This document shows positions 27,799 to 40,531 of a stretch of DNA of 53,682 nucleotides, in pieces; the stretch's first letter is position 1, and the number at the start of each line of letters is the position of its first letter. The position numbers and the translations under genes are program-made. The stretch is taken from positions 63,851 to 117,532 of the forward strand of contig NZ_RJNA01000001.1 of NCBI RefSeq assembly GCF_003943815.1. The letters run 5' to 3'. The DNA comes from Streptococcus cristatus (GTDB lineage Bacteria; Bacillota; Bacilli; Lactobacillales; Streptococcaceae). The notes beneath the pieces were generated by a model. The model did no database searches and was not told the DNA's origin. It saw nothing but the letters and a program-made list of their open reading frames with translations.

Positions 27799-29151
27799 AT
27801 GAAGACTATTTCAAAATTTGCCAATAAGAAAGTATTGGTATTGGGTTTGGCCAAATCTGGGGAGTCAGCTGCCCGCCTTTTGGATAAGCTTGGAGCGATT
27901 GTGACGGTCAATGATGGGAAGCCTTTCGAGGAAAATCCAGCTGCCCAATCTTTGCTAGAAGAAGGAATTAAAGTCGTGACAGGTGGCCATCCTCTGGAAC
28001 TGTTGGATGAAGATTTTGAATGGATGGTGAAAAATCCAGGCATTCCTTATAACAATCCTATGGTCATGAGGGCTTTGGAAAAGCAGATTCCTGTCATTAC
28101 CGAAGTGGAGCTGGCTTATCTGATTTCAGATGCGCCGATTATCGGGATTACTGGCTCAAATGGAAAAACCACCACCACGACCATGATTGCGGAAGTGCTA
28201 ACAGCTGGTAGACAAAATGGTCTTTTATCAGGAAATATCGGATTTCCAGCTAGTCAAGTCGCTCAAGATGCGGGTAAAACAGACACTTTGGTGATGGAAC
28301 TTTCTTCCTTCCAACTAATGGGAATCGAAGCCTTCCATCCGGAAATAGCGGTGATTACAAATCTGATGCCGACACATCTGGACTATCACGGCTCTTTTGA
28401 GGAATATGTGGCGGCCAAGTGGAATATCCAAAAAAATATGACAGCTTCTGACTATGTCGTGTTGAATTTTAATCAAGACTTGGCGAAAGAATTGGCTAAG
28501 AAGACGGCTGCCCAGGTGATTCCTTTTTCAACCCAAGAAAAGGTCGATGGAGCTTACTTAGACGGCGATGTGCTGACTTTCCGTGGGGAAGCTATTATGA
28601 CAGCTTCTGAACTAGGCGTGCCTGGTAGCCATAATGTAGAAAATGCTCTAGCAACCATTGCAGTAGCCAAACTGCGCGGGATTGACAATCAAGTTATTAG
28701 AGAAACTCTGGCTCATTTTGGTGGTGTCAAGCATCGTCTCCAGTATGTGGGGGAAATCAATCAAGTCAAATTTTACAATGACAGTAAATCGACTAATATT
28801 TTAGCGACACAAAAAGCTTTATCAGGTTTTGACAATAGTAAGGTCATTCTGATTGCTGGTGGTTTGGATCGTGGCAATGAATTTGATGAATTGGTGCCAG
28901 ATATCAAGGGCTTGAAAAAGATGGTGATTCTGGGTGAATCGGCTGTGCGTGTTAAGCGGGCTGCGGATCAGGCAGAAGTAAGTTATCTGGACGCTTCAGA
29001 TATCAGAGATGCTACTCGCAAAGCCTTTTCTGTGGCGGAGCCTGGGGATGTTATCCTTCTCAGTCCAGCCAATGCTAGCTGGGATATGTATAAGAATTTT
29101 GAAGTGCGGGGCGATGAGTTCCTTGCGGTATTTAAAGAATTAAAGGGATAA
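27799..29151 (+). CDS. murD: UDP-N-acetylmuramoylalanine--D-glutamate ligase
   Basis: Adds D-Glu (made by MurI) to UDP-MurNAc-L-Ala in the cytoplasm. The 450-residue protein has the Rossmann start [18 protein letters not shown], the Mur-ligase P-loop [14 protein letters not shown], and downstream motifs HLDYHG, NDSKSTN and the C-terminal [11 protein letters not shown] use the ATG at 27799 since GAAGAGG lies just upstream and family length fits; a start at 27784 would add five residues. First gene of the division/wall cluster. Confidence 0.95.
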   Translation: MKTISKFANKKVLVLGLAKSGESAARLLDKLGAIVTVNDGKPFEENPAAQSLLEEGIKVVTGGHPLELLDEDFEWMVKNPGIPYNNPMVMRALEKQIPVITEVELAYLISDAPIIGITGSNGKTTTTTMIAEVLTAGRQNGLLSGNIGFPASQVAQDAGKTDTLVMELSSFQLMGIEAFHPEIAVITNLMPTHLDYHGSFEEYVAAKWNIQKNMTASDYVVLNFNQDLAKELAKKTAAQVIPFSTQEKVDGAYLDGDVLTFRGEAIMTASELGVPGSHNVENALATIAVAKLRGIDNQVIRETLAHFGGVKHRLQYVGEINQVKFYNDSKSTNILATQKALSGFDNSKVILIAGGLDRGNEFDELVPDIKGLKKMVILGESAVRVKRAADQAEVSYLDASDIRDATRKAFSVAEPGDVILLSPANASWDMYKNFEVRGDEFLAVFKELKG

Positions 29152-29152
29152 A

Positions 29153-30223
29153 ATGAAAAAAATAGTATTTACAGGCGGAGGGACAGTTGGTCATGTGACC
29201 CTCAATCTTTTGCTGATACCTAAATTTATCGAGGAGGGCTGGGAAGTCCATTATATCGGTGACCGCCATGGGATTGAGTACAAGGAAATTCAGAAATCAG
29301 GTCTACCTGTTGTTTTCCATTCGATTGCAACTGGCAAGCTCCGTCGCTATTTTTCTTGGCAGAATCTCTGGGATGTTTTTAAAGTGGCAGGTGGCATTCT
29401 CCAGTCGTTGGGCATCATGCTAAAAGTCCGTCCCAAAGCCCTATTTTCAAAAGGAGGCTTTGTGTCTGTTCCGCCAGTGATTGCGGCGAAGGTGACGGGC
29501 GTTCCAGTCTTTATCCATGAGTCTGACTTGTCGCTTGGTTTGGCTAATAAAATCGGTTATAAATGCGCGACAAAGATGTTTACGACTTTTGAGCAAGCTG
29601 AAGGACTGAGCAAGGCTGAACATGTTGGAGCGGTGACCAAGATTGCGGCCCTCCCTCAAACGGAACCAGCTGAGATTGAGAAAATTAAGGCTCATTTCAC
29701 AGAAGGAAAACCTACCTTGCTCTTTGTCGGGGGCTCAGGAGGCGCGAAAGTTTTCAATGATTTTATTACCAAAAACAAGGATCGCTTGATTGAAAAATAT
29801 AATATTATCAATCTGACGGGCGATGCTAGCTTGGATGAACTTTCCCACCGTATCTATCGGGTATCCTATGTGACAGATCTGTATCAGCCATTAATGGCTA
29901 TGGCAGATGTCGTCGTGACACGAGGTGGTTCCAATACTATCTTTGAATTACTTGCTATGAAGAAGTTGCAAGTGATTGTACCTTTGGGGCTGGGGGCAAG
30001 TCGAGGAGATCAGATTGAAAATGCCAACTACTTCTTGGAAAAAGGCTATGCGCTTAAAATCAATGAAGAAAACTTGAATCGGGTCAATCTCCAAGTAGCA
30101 GTGGATGATTTATTAAGAGAAAAGGATGCTTATTATCAACGAATGGAAAAAGCGCCTGAATTAAAATCTGTAGATGATTTTTATGAAATTTTGAAGCAAG
30201 ATATTAACAAAGGGAAAAAATGA
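29153..30223 (+). CDS. murG: UDP-N-acetylglucosamine--MurNAc-(pentapeptide) pyrophosphoryl-undecaprenol transferase
   Basis: GT28 glycosyltransferase that makes lipid II from lipid I at the inner membrane face. The 356-residue protein has the streptococcal form of the G-loop [16 protein letters not shown], a second G-loop [12 protein letters not shown], and the UDP-GlcNAc site [18 protein letters not shown]. It starts two bases after murD and overlaps divIB by four bases. Confidence 0.95.
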   Translation: MKKIVFTGGGTVGHVTLNLLLIPKFIEEGWEVHYIGDRHGIEYKEIQKSGLPVVFHSIATGKLRRYFSWQNLWDVFKVAGGILQSLGIMLKVRPKALFSKGGFVSVPPVIAAKVTGVPVFIHESDLSLGLANKIGYKCATKMFTTFEQAEGLSKAEHVGAVTKIAALPQTEPAEIEKIKAHFTEGKPTLLFVGGSGGAKVFNDFITKNKDRLIEKYNIINLTGDASLDELSHRIYRVSYVTDLYQPLMAMADVVVTRGGSNTIFELLAMKKLQVIVPLGLGASRGDQIENANYFLEKGYALKINEENLNRVNLQVAVDDLLREKDAYYQRMEKAPELKSVDDFYEILKQDINKGKK

Positions 30224-31416
30224 AAAAAAGCAAGGAAGATAAGCAAGAAACGGCTCAACTTTCTCTTTCTGAATGGCAAGTCAGAAACAAAGAGTATCTT
30301 GAGAAAAAAGCTCAAGAAAAGGCAAAAAAGCAAGTTGAGTTAGAGAAAAAAAGAGCTGAACTAGAGCAGAAAAAAGAAGAAATGAAGGCGGAACTGGAAA
30401 ATCAGGAGCCTTCTAACGAAGAAGATGCAGTCTCCGAAGAAATTGACACAGACTCTCCTACAAGTGAGAAAGAAGATGAAGTTCAAGATTCTGAAAGTGA
30501 ATCTGAAGTTGAGGAGCAAGATGAAGATGAAGCTCAGGATCAAGAGCAAGATGAAGAAGAAATAGAGCAGGTTGAGCTTCCAAAAGTTCCAATTGAGAAA
30601 ATCCACTGGTATCGAGCTTTGCCAGTTTTAGTGACAAGTTCTCTGATTTTTTTAGCTTCTCTTTATTTCCTCACACCGCTTGCAACTATGAAGACCATTG
30701 AATTTACTGGAAATAAGGTTGTGAGTCAGGAGGAGCTAAGAAGCAGTAGCAAAATCGATCAGCGCGATTATACTGTTACTGTTTACAAAAATCGCCATCA
30801 TTATGAGCAAAATCTGAAAGCTTCTAGCCCCTGGATTGAAAATGTAGAGATGACCTATCAATTCCCGCTGACTTTCAAAATTGATGTTCAGGAATATGGC
30901 ATTTTAGGTTATTTGCAGAAAGATTCTAAGTATTATCCTATTTTAACGAGTGGAAAATACGTAAAAAATGAGGTTGCGGCTGATGCCTTGCCGGAAGAAC
31001 GGATGGATGTGACCTTCTCGGATGCAGGTTTGATCAAGGAGTTTGTTCAACAACTGAAGAATGTTCCCGATTCAGTCAAAAAGAGCATTAGAAAAGTTGA
31101 TTTAACTCCTAGCAAGGTGACAGAAGATTTAGTGACCATCACCATGTCTGATGAACACCAAATTTTAGTTCCAATTTCTCATATTGCTAAGAAACTTCCC
31201 TACTATGAAGGAATTCACCCTCAGTTGGAAGTGCCAAGCGTGGTCGATATGGAGGCTGGTATTTTTAGCTATGCGCAAGGCACAGAAAATGAAGTTATCC
31301 ATGAAGCTAGTAACGATGCGCAAGATACAGAATCTTCGGCTCAACATGCAGAGCAATCTACCGAGCATTCTGCTCAATCTCAGGCAGAAAAGCCAGAGAT
31401 TTCTGAAAATAACTAA
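30220..31416 (+). CDS. divIB: Cell division protein DivIB/FtsQ
   Basis: Bitopic divisome protein that joins FtsL and DivIC at the septum. The 398-residue protein has a long cytoplasmic N-terminus (about 125 residues) with a Lys/Glu coiled coil and then an Asp/Glu-rich stretch, one transmembrane helix (about 131-152), a POTRA domain ([19 protein letters not shown] onward), the beta domain, and a Gln/Ser/His-rich extracellular tail (about residues 350-398). The charged cytoplasmic region is much longer than the whole N-terminus in E. coli FtsQ but is usual for streptococci. Confidence 0.92.
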   Translation: MKKSKEDKQETAQLSLSEWQVRNKEYLEKKAQEKAKKQVELEKKRAELEQKKEEMKAELENQEPSNEEDAVSEEIDTDSPTSEKEDEVQDSESESEVEEQDEDEAQDQEQDEEEIEQVELPKVPIEKIHWYRALPVLVTSSLIFLASLYFLTPLATMKTIEFTGNKVVSQEELRSSSKIDQRDYTVTVYKNRHHYEQNLKASSPWIENVEMTYQFPLTFKIDVQEYGILGYLQKDSKYYPILTSGKYVKNEVAADALPEERMDVTFSDAGLIKEFVQQLKNVPDSVKKSIRKVDLTPSKVTEDLVTITMSDEHQILVPISHIAKKLPYYEGIHPQLEVPSVVDMEAGIFSYAQGTENEVIHEASNDAQDTESSAQHAEQSTEHSAQSQAEKPEISENN

Positions 31417-31455
31417 TTATTATAGATAAAAAACTGCGCCAATTTCGTATTTTTA

Positions 31456-31464
31456 TGATATAAT
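31456..31464 (+). promoter_or_regulatory. Extended -10 promoter of ftsA-ftsZ
   Basis: TGaTATAAT, about 75 bases before ftsA, so the ftsAZ genes can be expressed apart from murD-divIB. Confidence 0.6.
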
Positions 31465-31539
31465 AAAGTTTGGATAACCCTATTTTCTAGAGTTATTTGT
31501 ATTAGAATGGAAACGTGGAAGACAGAGAGGACTGATGTA

Positions 31540-32904
31540 ATGGCTAGAGATGGCTTTTTTACTGGATTAGATATAGGAAGTAGCACAATTAAAGTGTTGG
31601 TGGCAGAGCACATCAACGGTGAAATGAATGTTATTGGAGTCAGCAATGCAAAGAGTGCTGGCGTTAAAGATGGGATTATTGTCGATATTGAAGCAGCAGC
31701 AGCAGCTATTAAGTCAGCAATTTCTCAAGCGGAGGAAAAAGCGGGGATTTCAATTGGACTAGTGAATGTTGGCTTGCCTGCAAATTTACTGCAAATTGAG
31801 CCAACTCAAGGAATGATTCCTGTGACTAGTGACTCCAAAGAAATTACCGATGAAGATGTCGAGAGCGTTGTAAGATCTGCCTTGACCAAGAGCATGACTC
31901 CTGACCGTGAAGTAATTACCTTCATCCCAGAAGAGTTTGTTGTTGATGGCTTCCAAGGGATCCGTGATCCTCGTGGTATGATGGGGATTCGCCTAGAAAT
32001 GCGCGGCCTACTCTACACTGGTCCTCGTACAATCCTGCATAATCTCCGTAAAACAGTGGAGCGTGCAGGAGTGAAATTGGAGAATATTATCATTTCTCCT
32101 TTAGCGATGACAAAATCCATCTTGAATGAAGGAGAACGAGAGTTTGGCGCGACAGTCATTGATATGGGTGGCGGACAAACTACAGTTGCTTCTGTAAAAA
32201 ATCAAGAATTACAATTTACCAATATCTATCAAGAAGGCGGCGACTATGTCACAAAAGACATTTCAAAAGTGTTGAAAACTTCTCAGAAATTGGCAGAAAG
32301 CTTGAAATTTAACTATGGTGTAGCTTATGTACCATTTGCAGGCACAGAATCTTTCCCAGTTGAAGTCATCGGGGAAGTTAATCCAGTTGAAATAACAGAA
32401 ACCTATCTAGCTGAAATCATCTCTGCTCGTATCAAACATGTTTTTGAACAAATCAAGCAAGATTTAGATAGAAGACACGTGTTAGATCTTCCTGGTGGTA
32501 TTGTCATCGTTGGTGGTGGAGCAATCTTGCCTGGCGTTGTAGAATTAGCTCAGGAAGTATTTGGCGTTCACGCTAAATTATATGTACCAAATCAAATCGG
32601 TATCCGTAATCCAGCTTTTGCCCACGTGATTAGTCTTTCAGAGTATGCTGGCAATCTGACCGAAGTGGATCGAATTGCACAAGCTGCTGTTCGTGGAGAC
32701 GAGCAGTTGCGTCATCAAGCAACTAGCTTTGAACGTCCAAGTCATAGAGTACCTCGCTTTGATCATCAGCCGGTTGAACCAGTTCAACCAGTTCAAGAGG
32801 TGGAACCAGAAATTGCACCGCTTAGAAATGAAGAACCACAAGAGGAACCAAAAGCTAGTCTTACAGATAAGATGCGCAATTTAATTGGTAATATGTTTGA
32901 GTAA
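31540..32904 (+). CDS. ftsA: Cell division protein FtsA
   Basis: Actin-like ATPase that tethers FtsZ to the membrane and recruits the divisome. The 454-residue protein has the phosphate-1 motif FTGLDIGSSTIKVLV, the phosphate-2 motif VIDMGGGQTTVAS, the SHS2 (1C) domain and a C-terminal amphipathic helix (DKMRNLIGNMF) after a Pro/Glu/Val linker. Start ATG 31540 has AGAGAGGA upstream and gives the family start MARDGFFTGLD; the frame extends to 31507. Confidence 0.94.
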   Translation: MARDGFFTGLDIGSSTIKVLVAEHINGEMNVIGVSNAKSAGVKDGIIVDIEAAAAAIKSAISQAEEKAGISIGLVNVGLPANLLQIEPTQGMIPVTSDSKEITDEDVESVVRSALTKSMTPDREVITFIPEEFVVDGFQGIRDPRGMMGIRLEMRGLLYTGPRTILHNLRKTVERAGVKLENIIISPLAMTKSILNEGEREFGATVIDMGGGQTTVASVKNQELQFTNIYQEGGDYVTKDISKVLKTSQKLAESLKFNYGVAYVPFAGTESFPVEVIGEVNPVEITETYLAEIISARIKHVFEQIKQDLDRRHVLDLPGGIVIVGGGAILPGVVELAQEVFGVHAKLYVPNQIGIRNPAFAHVISLSEYAGNLTEVDRIAQAAVRGDEQLRHQATSFERPSHRVPRFDHQPVEPVQPVQEVEPEIAPLRNEEPQEEPKASLTDKMRNLIGNMFE

Positions 32905-32917
32905 GGAGAATAAATAG

Positions 32918-34186
<1,269 letters not shown>

Positions 34187-34190
34187 TTAA

Positions 34191-34862
34191 ATGGATTTTC
34201 AAGCAAATAAAGATTTAATTTTTCAAAATGTTGCTCAAATAGTTGAAAAAGAAAATCGATTGAAGGACTCCGTAAACATCATTGCGGTTACCAAGTATGT
34301 TGACTGTGAGACAGCGAAAAAACTCGTGGATACAGGAATCAAACATATTGGAGAAAATCGAGTAGATAAGTTTCTTGAAAAATATCATGCTTTAAAGGAA
34401 GAAAACCTTACCTGGCATTTGATTGGTAGTTTGCAGAGAAGAAAAGTGAAAGATGTGATCAACTATGTTGATTATTTCCATGCTTTAGACTCTGTCAAAT
34501 TGGCTCAAGAAATCAACAAGCGAGCAGATCATGTGATTAATTGTTTCTTGCAAGTCAATATTTCAAAAGAAGAAAGCAAGCACGGTTTTTTAGTTGAAGA
34601 ACTAGATAGTGTTTTACCAGAGCTTGCAGCCTTAGAAAACATTTGCATTGTTGGCCTGATGACCATGGCTCCACTCGAAGCTGATCATCAAGAACTGAAT
34701 CAGATTTTTTCAGAGGCGCATCAGCTTCAACAGAACTTACAAAGCAAACAGTTAAAAAACATGCCCTTTTCTGATTTGAGTATGGGAATGAGCCGTGATT
34801 ATCCAGAATCGATTGCCAACGGCTCAACCTATGTCAGAATCGGAACAGCATTTTTTAAATAG
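34191..34862 (+). CDS. ylmE: PLP homeostasis protein, YggS/YlmE family
   Basis: A 223-residue single-domain PLP-binding protein of the YggS/PLPBP family, a barrel without known catalysis that buffers PLP. The PLP lysine is Lys35 in IIAVTKYVD; other family motifs are HIGENRVDKFLEK, WHLIGSLQRRK and SDLSMGMSRDYPESI. It has little ribosome-site sequence and starts four bases after ftsZ, so coupling is likely. It leads the ylmE-sepF-ylmG-ylmH-divIVA run. Confidence 0.92.
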   Translation: MDFQANKDLIFQNVAQIVEKENRLKDSVNIIAVTKYVDCETAKKLVDTGIKHIGENRVDKFLEKYHALKEENLTWHLIGSLQRRKVKDVINYVDYFHALDSVKLAQEINKRADHVINCFLQVNISKEESKHGFLVEELDSVLPELAALENICIVGLMTMAPLEADHQELNQIFSEAHQLQQNLQSKQLKNMPFSDLSMGMSRDYPESIANGSTYVRIGTAFFK

Positions 34863-34871
34863 GAAAGAACT

Positions 34872-35438
34872 ATGTCATTTAAAGATAAATTTGATAAATT
34901 TATAGAATACTTTACAGAAGATGGAGAGAAGTCTGACTTACCAGTACAGCCTTCAGATGAATCTGATTCTGTTTTGAAGCCTGCAGAGATCGAGCCAGTT
35001 CCGGCTGCATCAGCAAAGGAAAACGCACGTACTCGTTCAGCTTCTTCACAAGTCCAACAAAAGCCTACAACGGAAAATATTACTAGATTGCATGCTCGCC
35101 AACAAGAACTGGCTCAGCATCGAGTGAAATCTAGTGAGAAGGTTACGATTGATGTTCGCTATCCGAAAAAATATGAGGAAGCGACAGAGGTTGTTGATTT
35201 ACTTGTGGCGAATGAGAGTATCTTAATTGATTTTCAATATATGACAGAGGTACAAGCAAGACGTTGCTTGGATTATCTTGATGGAGCCCGCTATGTTTTG
35301 GCTGGGAACTTGAGAAAAGTTGCTAGTACCATGTACTTGCTCACTCCAATCAATGTTGTCGTCAATGTAGAAGATATTCGCCTTCCAAACGATGTGGATC
35401 TGAGTGAATACGATTTTGATATGAAACGCAGTAGATAA
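34872..35438 (+). CDS. sepF: Cell division protein SepF
   Basis: Membrane-bending and FtsZ-bundling division protein. The 188-residue protein has an N-terminal amphipathic helix ([14 protein letters not shown]), a disordered linker of about 85 residues, and the C-terminal SepF domain ([22 protein letters not shown] segment, [30 protein letters not shown]). It sits in the standard position after ylmE. Confidence 0.94.
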   Translation: MSFKDKFDKFIEYFTEDGEKSDLPVQPSDESDSVLKPAEIEPVPAASAKENARTRSASSQVQQKPTTENITRLHARQQELAQHRVKSSEKVTIDVRYPKKYEEATEVVDLLVANESILIDFQYMTEVQARRCLDYLDGARYVLAGNLRKVASTMYLLTPINVVVNVEDIRLPNDVDLSEYDFDMKRSR

Positions 35439-35441
35439 TTA

Positions 35442-35717
35442 ATGATTTACTTTATTTTAAAATTAGTTTCTAATCTAATTGATCTTTACTCCCTTCTCGT
35501 CTTCGTCTATGCACTCTTGTCTTGGTTCCCTGGAGCTTACCAAACAGCCCTAGGAAGGCTTGTCGGTTCTCTGGTTGAACCATTTTTGCGTTTGTTCCGC
35601 AGGTTGCCTTTGCAGTTTGGTAGATTAGACTTTACTGTTCTGGCAGCACTTTTTGCCTTGAGAGTGCTTGATACATTATTTCTACACTTCCTCGCTTCCT
35701 TGTTATTGCTATGGTAA
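35442..35717 (+). CDS. ylmG: YggT/YlmG family membrane protein
   Basis: A 91-residue protein with two membrane segments (LIDLYSLLVFVYALLSWFPG and FTVLAALFALRVLDTLFLHF) around the conserved EPFLRLFRRLPLQFGRLD. YggT proteins are linked to chromosome or photosystem organisation and to osmotic stress, without a settled mechanism. It starts three bases after sepF and overlaps ylmH by seven bases. Confidence 0.92.
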   Translation: MIYFILKLVSNLIDLYSLLVFVYALLSWFPGAYQTALGRLVGSLVEPFLRLFRRLPLQFGRLDFTVLAALFALRVLDTLFLHFLASLLLLW

Positions 35718-36496
35718 ACAATATCTATCAGCATTATTCTCAGGATGATCAAGATTTTCTGGATAAAAGCATGGAATTGCTTCAAAGAGTGGAAAATCAA
35801 TATAGCTATGAGACGACTGCTTTTTTGAATCCTCATCAGGTCAATATTCTCAAAAATTTGAGTAAGCAATATGATGTGCAAGTATTTGCTAGTTCAGATT
35901 ATTTTCCAAGTGAGTTTGCTAAAGTGTTGATTGCACCTAGCTATTATCAATTAGAACTCGAAGATTTTGATGTGATCTTGCTAGAGATTACCTATGCAAG
36001 TAAGTTCTATAAGGTGACTCATTCACAAATTATGGGAACGCTTTTGCATCAGCTAGGGATTGAGAGGCGGACGTTTGGCGATATTATCGTCGTGGATGAC
36101 CGTGCACAAGTATTTGTGGATAGAAGATTAGAAGAATATTTCATTACGAATGTTTCTAAAATAGCTAAAGTTCCAGTTCGGCTAAGAAGAGTTGATGTCA
36201 AAGATCAGTTACAAGACGCACTGGTGACTAAAACAACAGATGTTTTGGTCTCTAGTCTCAGATTGGATAAGCTGGTAGCCACAGTCTTTAAGTTATCACG
36301 TAGTCAAGCTGTAGAACTAATCATGGGGAAACAGGTAAAGCAAAACTACAGAACCATTGATAATCCTAGCCATCAGCTCTCTCTGGGGGATTTGATTAGC
36401 GTTAGGAAATATGGAAGATTTAAGATATTAACAGAAAATGGTTTTTCCAAAAACGGGAAGCATAAACTAACAGTTGAATTATTACCTAGTAAATAA
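35711..36496 (+). CDS. ylmH: S4-domain RNA-binding protein YlmH
   Basis: A 261-residue RNA-binding protein. The C-terminal S4 domain is visible (SSLRLDKLVATVFKLSRSQAVELI; GDLISVRKYGRFKI). The N-terminal 180 residues form the YlmH-specific domain. Homologues bind stalled 50S subunits and take part in rescue of ribosomes in Bacillus. It lies between ylmG and divIVA as usual. Confidence 0.9.
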   Translation: MVNNIYQHYSQDDQDFLDKSMELLQRVENQYSYETTAFLNPHQVNILKNLSKQYDVQVFASSDYFPSEFAKVLIAPSYYQLELEDFDVILLEITYASKFYKVTHSQIMGTLLHQLGIERRTFGDIIVVDDRAQVFVDRRLEEYFITNVSKIAKVPVRLRRVDVKDQLQDALVTKTTDVLVSSLRLDKLVATVFKLSRSQAVELIMGKQVKQNYRTIDNPSHQLSLGDLISVRKYGRFKILTENGFSKNGKHKLTVELLPSK

Positions 36497-36505
36497 GGAG
36501 GAAAC

Positions 36506-37291
36506 ATGGCACTAACATCATTAGATATTAGAGATAAAGGTTTTTCAACCAGATTTAGAGGGTACGATATTGATGAAGTTGAAGAATTTCTTGATATCAT
36601 TGTCAATGATTATGAGGAATTAATCCGTGAGAATCGTGAGAAAGAAGCAAAAATCCGTAATCTTGAAGAGCGTCTAATTTATTTTGATGAAATGAAAGAC
36701 TCGCTCAGCCAATCTGTTTTGATTGCGCAAGACACAGCAGAGCGGGTCAAACAAGCAGCGCAGGAACGTTCTGGAAATATCGTTCAGCAAGCAGAGCAAG
36801 ATGCGCAACGCTTGTTAGATAGAGCCAAGTATAAGGCAAATGATATTCTTCGTCAGGCTACAGATAATGCCAAAAGAGTGGCTGTTGAGACAGAAGAATT
36901 GAAAAATAAAACGCGTGTCTTCCATCAACGTCTCAAATCGACGATTGAAAGTCAGCTAAGTATTGTTGATTCTCAAGATTGGGAAGACATTCTTCGTCCG
37001 ACTGCTACCTATCTCCAAACCAGTGATGAAGCCTTTAAAGTAGTGGTTGAAGAAGCGCTTGGTGAAAAAATAGAGCTTGAGGAAGAAGTAGATGTTACGC
37101 GCCAATTCTCACCTGAGGAAATAGCTGAATTGCAAGAGCGAATTGAGCAAGCAAATCGAGAATTGGCAGAAACACAGACGCTTCAGACCATAGATGAAGA
37201 GTTGATCCAAGCACAACAGAAAGAAATTTTAGAATCAGTAAAACGTTCAGAATCGGATGAAGATTCTAAAGTTCCAGTAGATCTTTTATAA
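36506..37291 (+). CDS. divIVA: Cell division initiation protein DivIVA
   Basis: Coiled-coil protein that senses negative membrane curvature at septum and pole. The 261-residue protein has the N-terminal lipid-binding domain (LDIRDKGFSTRFRGYDIDEV with the Phe/Arg tip), then long coiled coils rich in Glu, Gln and Ala. In streptococci it controls peripheral wall growth and poles and is phosphorylated by StkP. A strong AAGGAGG precedes the start. Confidence 0.94.
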   Translation: MALTSLDIRDKGFSTRFRGYDIDEVEEFLDIIVNDYEELIRENREKEAKIRNLEERLIYFDEMKDSLSQSVLIAQDTAERVKQAAQERSGNIVQQAEQDAQRLLDRAKYKANDILRQATDNAKRVAVETEELKNKTRVFHQRLKSTIESQLSIVDSQDWEDILRPTATYLQTSDEAFKVVVEEALGEKIELEEEVDVTRQFSPEEIAELQERIEQANRELAETQTLQTIDEELIQAQQKEILESVKRSESDEDSKVPVDLL

Positions 37292-37518
37292 TAAGTGCAG
37301 AAACACAAATCAGACAGAATATTTTCAGCGAGCAGGTGGTGGTGAGAGACCTGTAATCCCTTTTGTTTGATTTATCATTCTGCTTCATCGTTTCTGAATT
37401 GAGTAAGAAACGACGCCTGCCTACGTTACGGGCTAAGAGGGATAGGATTTTTCCTGTCTAAACAAAGGTGGTACCGCGATTTTTCGTCCTTTAGGAGAAG
37501 TCTGCGGTTTTTTATTTT
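37287..37518 (+). promoter_or_regulatory. T-box leader of ileS with -10 box
   Basis: TATAAT (37287-37292) overlaps the divIVA stop. The leader has stem I bases AGCAGGTGGTGGTGAGAGAC, the T-box core AGGTGGTACCGCG at 37466-37478 and a terminator whose 5' arm includes the core CCGC and whose 3' arm is GCGGT before T6 (37514 on). An ATC at about 37353 (CTGTAATCCC) is the likely isoleucine specifier. Uncharged tRNA-Ile should switch ileS on. Confidence 0.85.
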
Positions 37519-37545
37519 GAAAAATATATGTTATAAGGAGACTAA

Positions 37546-40338
37546 ATGAAACTCAAAGAAACCCTGAATCTTGGGAAAACTGCATTTCCAATGCGTGCTG
37601 GCCTTCCAACCAAAGAACCAGTTTGGCAAAAAGAATGGGAAGAAGCAAAACTTTACCAACGTCGTCAAGAATTGAACCAAGGAAAACCGCATTTCACCTT
37701 GCATGATGGACCTCCATATGCAAACGGAAATATCCACGTTGGACACGCTATGAACAAGATTTCTAAAGATATTATTGCTCGTTCAAAATCCATGTCAGGT
37801 TTTTATGCGCCTTATATTCCTGGTTGGGATACACATGGTCTGCCAATCGAGCAAGTTTTGGCAAAACAAGGTGTTAAACGCAAAGAAATGGACTTGGTTG
37901 AGTACTTAAAACTTTGCCGCGAGTACGCTCTTTCCCAAGTAGATAAACAACGAGAAGACTTTAAACGTTTGGGTGTCTCTGGTGACTGGGAAAACCCTTA
38001 TGTGACCTTGACTCCAGACTATGAAGCAGCTCAAATCCGTGTCTTCGGTGAAATGGCTAAGAAAGGCTATATCTATCGTGGTGCCAAGCCAGTTTACTGG
38101 TCATGGTCTTCTGAGTCAGCCCTTGCTGAAGCGGAAATTGAGTACCATGATTTGCTTTCAACTTCCCTTTACTATGCTAACCGCGTCAAAGACGGAAAAG
38201 GTGTGCTAGATACGGATACCTATATCGTTGTATGGACAACCACGCCATTTACCATCACAGCTTCTCGTGGATTGACAGTTGGAGCAGATATTGATTACGT
38301 GGTCGTACAACCAGCTGGTGAAACTCGTAAGTTTGTGGTTGCTTCAGAATTGTTGAACAGTTTGTCTGAGAAATTTGGTTGGGCTGATGTACAAGTCTTA
38401 GCAACTTACCGTGGACAAGAATTGAACCATATCGTGACAGTCCACCCTTGGGATACGGCTGTAGATGAGCTGGTGATCCTTGGCGACCACGTTACGACTG
38501 ACTCTGGTACAGGTATCGTCCATACAGCGCCTGGTTTTGGTGAGGATGACTACAATGTCGGTGTTGCTAATGGACTAGAAGTTGCTGTAACTGTAAACGA
38601 ACGCGGGATCATGATGGAAAATGCTGGTCCTGACTTTGCAGGTCAGTTCTACGACAAGGTGGTACCAACTGTTATCGAAAAACTGGGTGATTTACTCCTT
38701 GCTCAAGAAGAAATCTCTCACTCATACCCATTTGACTGGCGTACGAAAAAACCAATCATCTGGCGTGCAGTACCACAGTGGTTTGCATCTGTTTCTAAAT
38801 TCCGCCAAGAAATCTTGGATGAAATTGAAAAAGTGAAATTCCATTCAGAATGGGGTAAAGTGCGTCTTTACAATATGATTCGTGACCGTGGCGACTGGGT
38901 TATCTCTCGTCAACGTGCCTGGGGAGTTCCCCTTCCTATCTTCTACGCAGAAGACGGAACACCAATCATGACAGCTGAGACCATCGAACACGTGGCTCAA
39001 CTCTTTGAAGAGCACGGCTCTATTGTCTGGTGGGAACGTGATGCTAAAGACCTCTTGCCAGAAGGATTTACGCATCCAGGTTCATCAAATGGCGAGTTCA
39101 AGAAAGAAACAGACATCATGGACGTATGGTTTGACTCAGGTTCATCATGGAATGGAGTAGTGGTCAACCGTCCAGAACTTAAATACCCAGCAGACCTGTA
39201 CCTAGAAGGTTCTGACCAATACCGTGGTTGGTTCAACTCTTCACTCATCACATCTGTTGCCAACCATGGCGTAGCACCATACAAACAAATCTTGTCACAG
39301 GGCTTTGCTCTTGATGGTAAAGGTGAGAAGATGTCTAAATCTCTTGGAAATACGATTGCTCCAAGCGATGTTGAAAAACAATTTGGTGCGGAAATCTTGC
39401 GTCTTTGGGTAACAAGTGTTGACTCAAGCAACGACGTGCGTATCTCTATGGATATCTTGAGTCAAGTCTCTGAAACTTACCGTAAGATCCGTAACACCCT
39501 TCGTTTCTTGATTGCTAATACATCAGACTTTAACCCAGCGCAGGACGCAGTCGCTTATGATGAGCTTCGTTCTGTTGACAAGTACATGACCATTCGATTT
39601 AACCAGCTTGTTAAGACTATCCGTGATGCTTACGCTGACTTTGAATTCTTGACAATCTACAAGGCCTTGGTGAACTTTATCAACGTTGACTTGTCAGCCT
39701 TCTACCTTGATTTTGCTAAAGACGTTGTTTACATTGAAGGTGCCAAATCACTCGAACGTCGTCAAATGCAGACAGTCTTCTATGACATTCTTGTCAAAAT
39801 CACCAAACTCTTGACACCAATCCTTCCTCACACTGCAGAGGAAATCTGGTCATATCTTGAGCATGAAGCAGAAGACTTTGTTCAGTTGTCAGAATTGCCA
39901 GAAGCTCAAACATTTGCTAACCAAGAAGAAATCTTGGATACATGGGCAGCCTTCATGGATTTCCGTGGACAAGCTCAAAAAGCTCTGGAAGAAGCTCGTA
40001 ATGCCAAGGTGATCGGTAAATCGCTTGAAGCACACTTGACAGTTTATCCAAATGAAGTGGTGAAAACTCTTCTTGGAGCAGTAGATAGCAATGTGGCTCA
40101 ACTTTTGATCGTGTCAGAATTGACCATCGCTGAAGGTACAGCTCCAGAAGGCGCAGTTAGCTTTGAGGATGTTGCCTTCACAGTTGAACGTGCTGCAGGT
40201 GAAGTTTGTGACCGTTGCCGTCGTATCGATCCAACTACTGCAGAACGTAGCTACCATGCAGTTATCTGTGACCACTGTGCAAGCATCGTAGAAGAAAACT
40301 TTGCGGATGCAGTTGCAGAAGGATTTGAAGAAAAATAA
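37546..40338 (+). CDS. ileS: Isoleucyl-tRNA synthetase
   Basis: Class I aminoacyl-tRNA synthetase with editing of Val-tRNA-Ile. The 930-residue protein has the HIGH-type HVGH (His64-His67), the CP1 editing domain ([34 protein letters not shown]), KMSKS at residues 595-599, and a C-terminal zinc motif (CDRCRR and CDHC). Length and motifs match the eubacterial type, the one sensitive to mupirocin. It is controlled by the upstream T-box and ends the division cluster. Confidence 0.97.
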   Translation: MKLKETLNLGKTAFPMRAGLPTKEPVWQKEWEEAKLYQRRQELNQGKPHFTLHDGPPYANGNIHVGHAMNKISKDIIARSKSMSGFYAPYIPGWDTHGLPIEQVLAKQGVKRKEMDLVEYLKLCREYALSQVDKQREDFKRLGVSGDWENPYVTLTPDYEAAQIRVFGEMAKKGYIYRGAKPVYWSWSSESALAEAEIEYHDLLSTSLYYANRVKDGKGVLDTDTYIVVWTTTPFTITASRGLTVGADIDYVVVQPAGETRKFVVASELLNSLSEKFGWADVQVLATYRGQELNHIVTVHPWDTAVDELVILGDHVTTDSGTGIVHTAPGFGEDDYNVGVANGLEVAVTVNERGIMMENAGPDFAGQFYDKVVPTVIEKLGDLLLAQEEISHSYPFDWRTKKPIIWRAVPQWFASVSKFRQEILDEIEKVKFHSEWGKVRLYNMIRDRGDWVISRQRAWGVPLPIFYAEDGTPIMTAETIEHVAQLFEEHGSIVWWERDAKDLLPEGFTHPGSSNGEFKKETDIMDVWFDSGSSWNGVVVNRPELKYPADLYLEGSDQYRGWFNSSLITSVANHGVAPYKQILSQGFALDGKGEKMSKSLGNTIAPSDVEKQFGAEILRLWVTSVDSSNDVRISMDILSQVSETYRKIRNTLRFLIANTSDFNPAQDAVAYDELRSVDKYMTIRFNQLVKTIRDAYADFEFLTIYKALVNFINVDLSAFYLDFAKDVVYIEGAKSLERRQMQTVFYDILVKITKLLTPILPHTAEEIWSYLEHEAEDFVQLSELPEAQTFANQEEILDTWAAFMDFRGQAQKALEEARNAKVIGKSLEAHLTVYPNEVVKTLLGAVDSNVAQLLIVSELTIAEGTAPEGAVSFEDVAFTVERAAGEVCDRCRRIDPTTAERSYHAVICDHCASIVEENFADAVAEGFEEK

Positions 40339-40383
40339 TCCAGTCTAACATGAATAGGTTTGACTGATGGCTAGTAGAAGAAG

Positions 40384-40411
40384 TCCCGTCTCAACTGAGG
40401 CGGGCTTTTTT
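40384..40411 (+). terminator. Terminator of ileS
   Basis: CCCGTCTCA pairs with TGAGGCGGG, followed by CTTTTTT. Confidence 0.8.
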
Positions 40412-40469
40412 ACTTGAGAACTAAGGGGCTAAGCTTCCTTGTGAAAGCTGAAAAAATAAGTTCAAACTC

Positions 40470-40498
40470 TTGACAGGCTAGTATAAGTTATTTATGAT
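40470..40498 (+). promoter_or_regulatory. Sigma-A promoter of the NUDIX gene
   Basis: TTGACA and TATGAT with a 17-base spacer, 33 bases before the start codon. Confidence 0.75.
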
Positions 40499-40531
40499 AG
40501 TAGTAAAGATTAGAAGGAATGAGGAAAGATA

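Noticed and set aside
38997..39431. 144-codon open frame on the minus strand inside ileS
   Set aside because: It mirrors the codon structure of ileS, has no ribosome site and no recognisable product.
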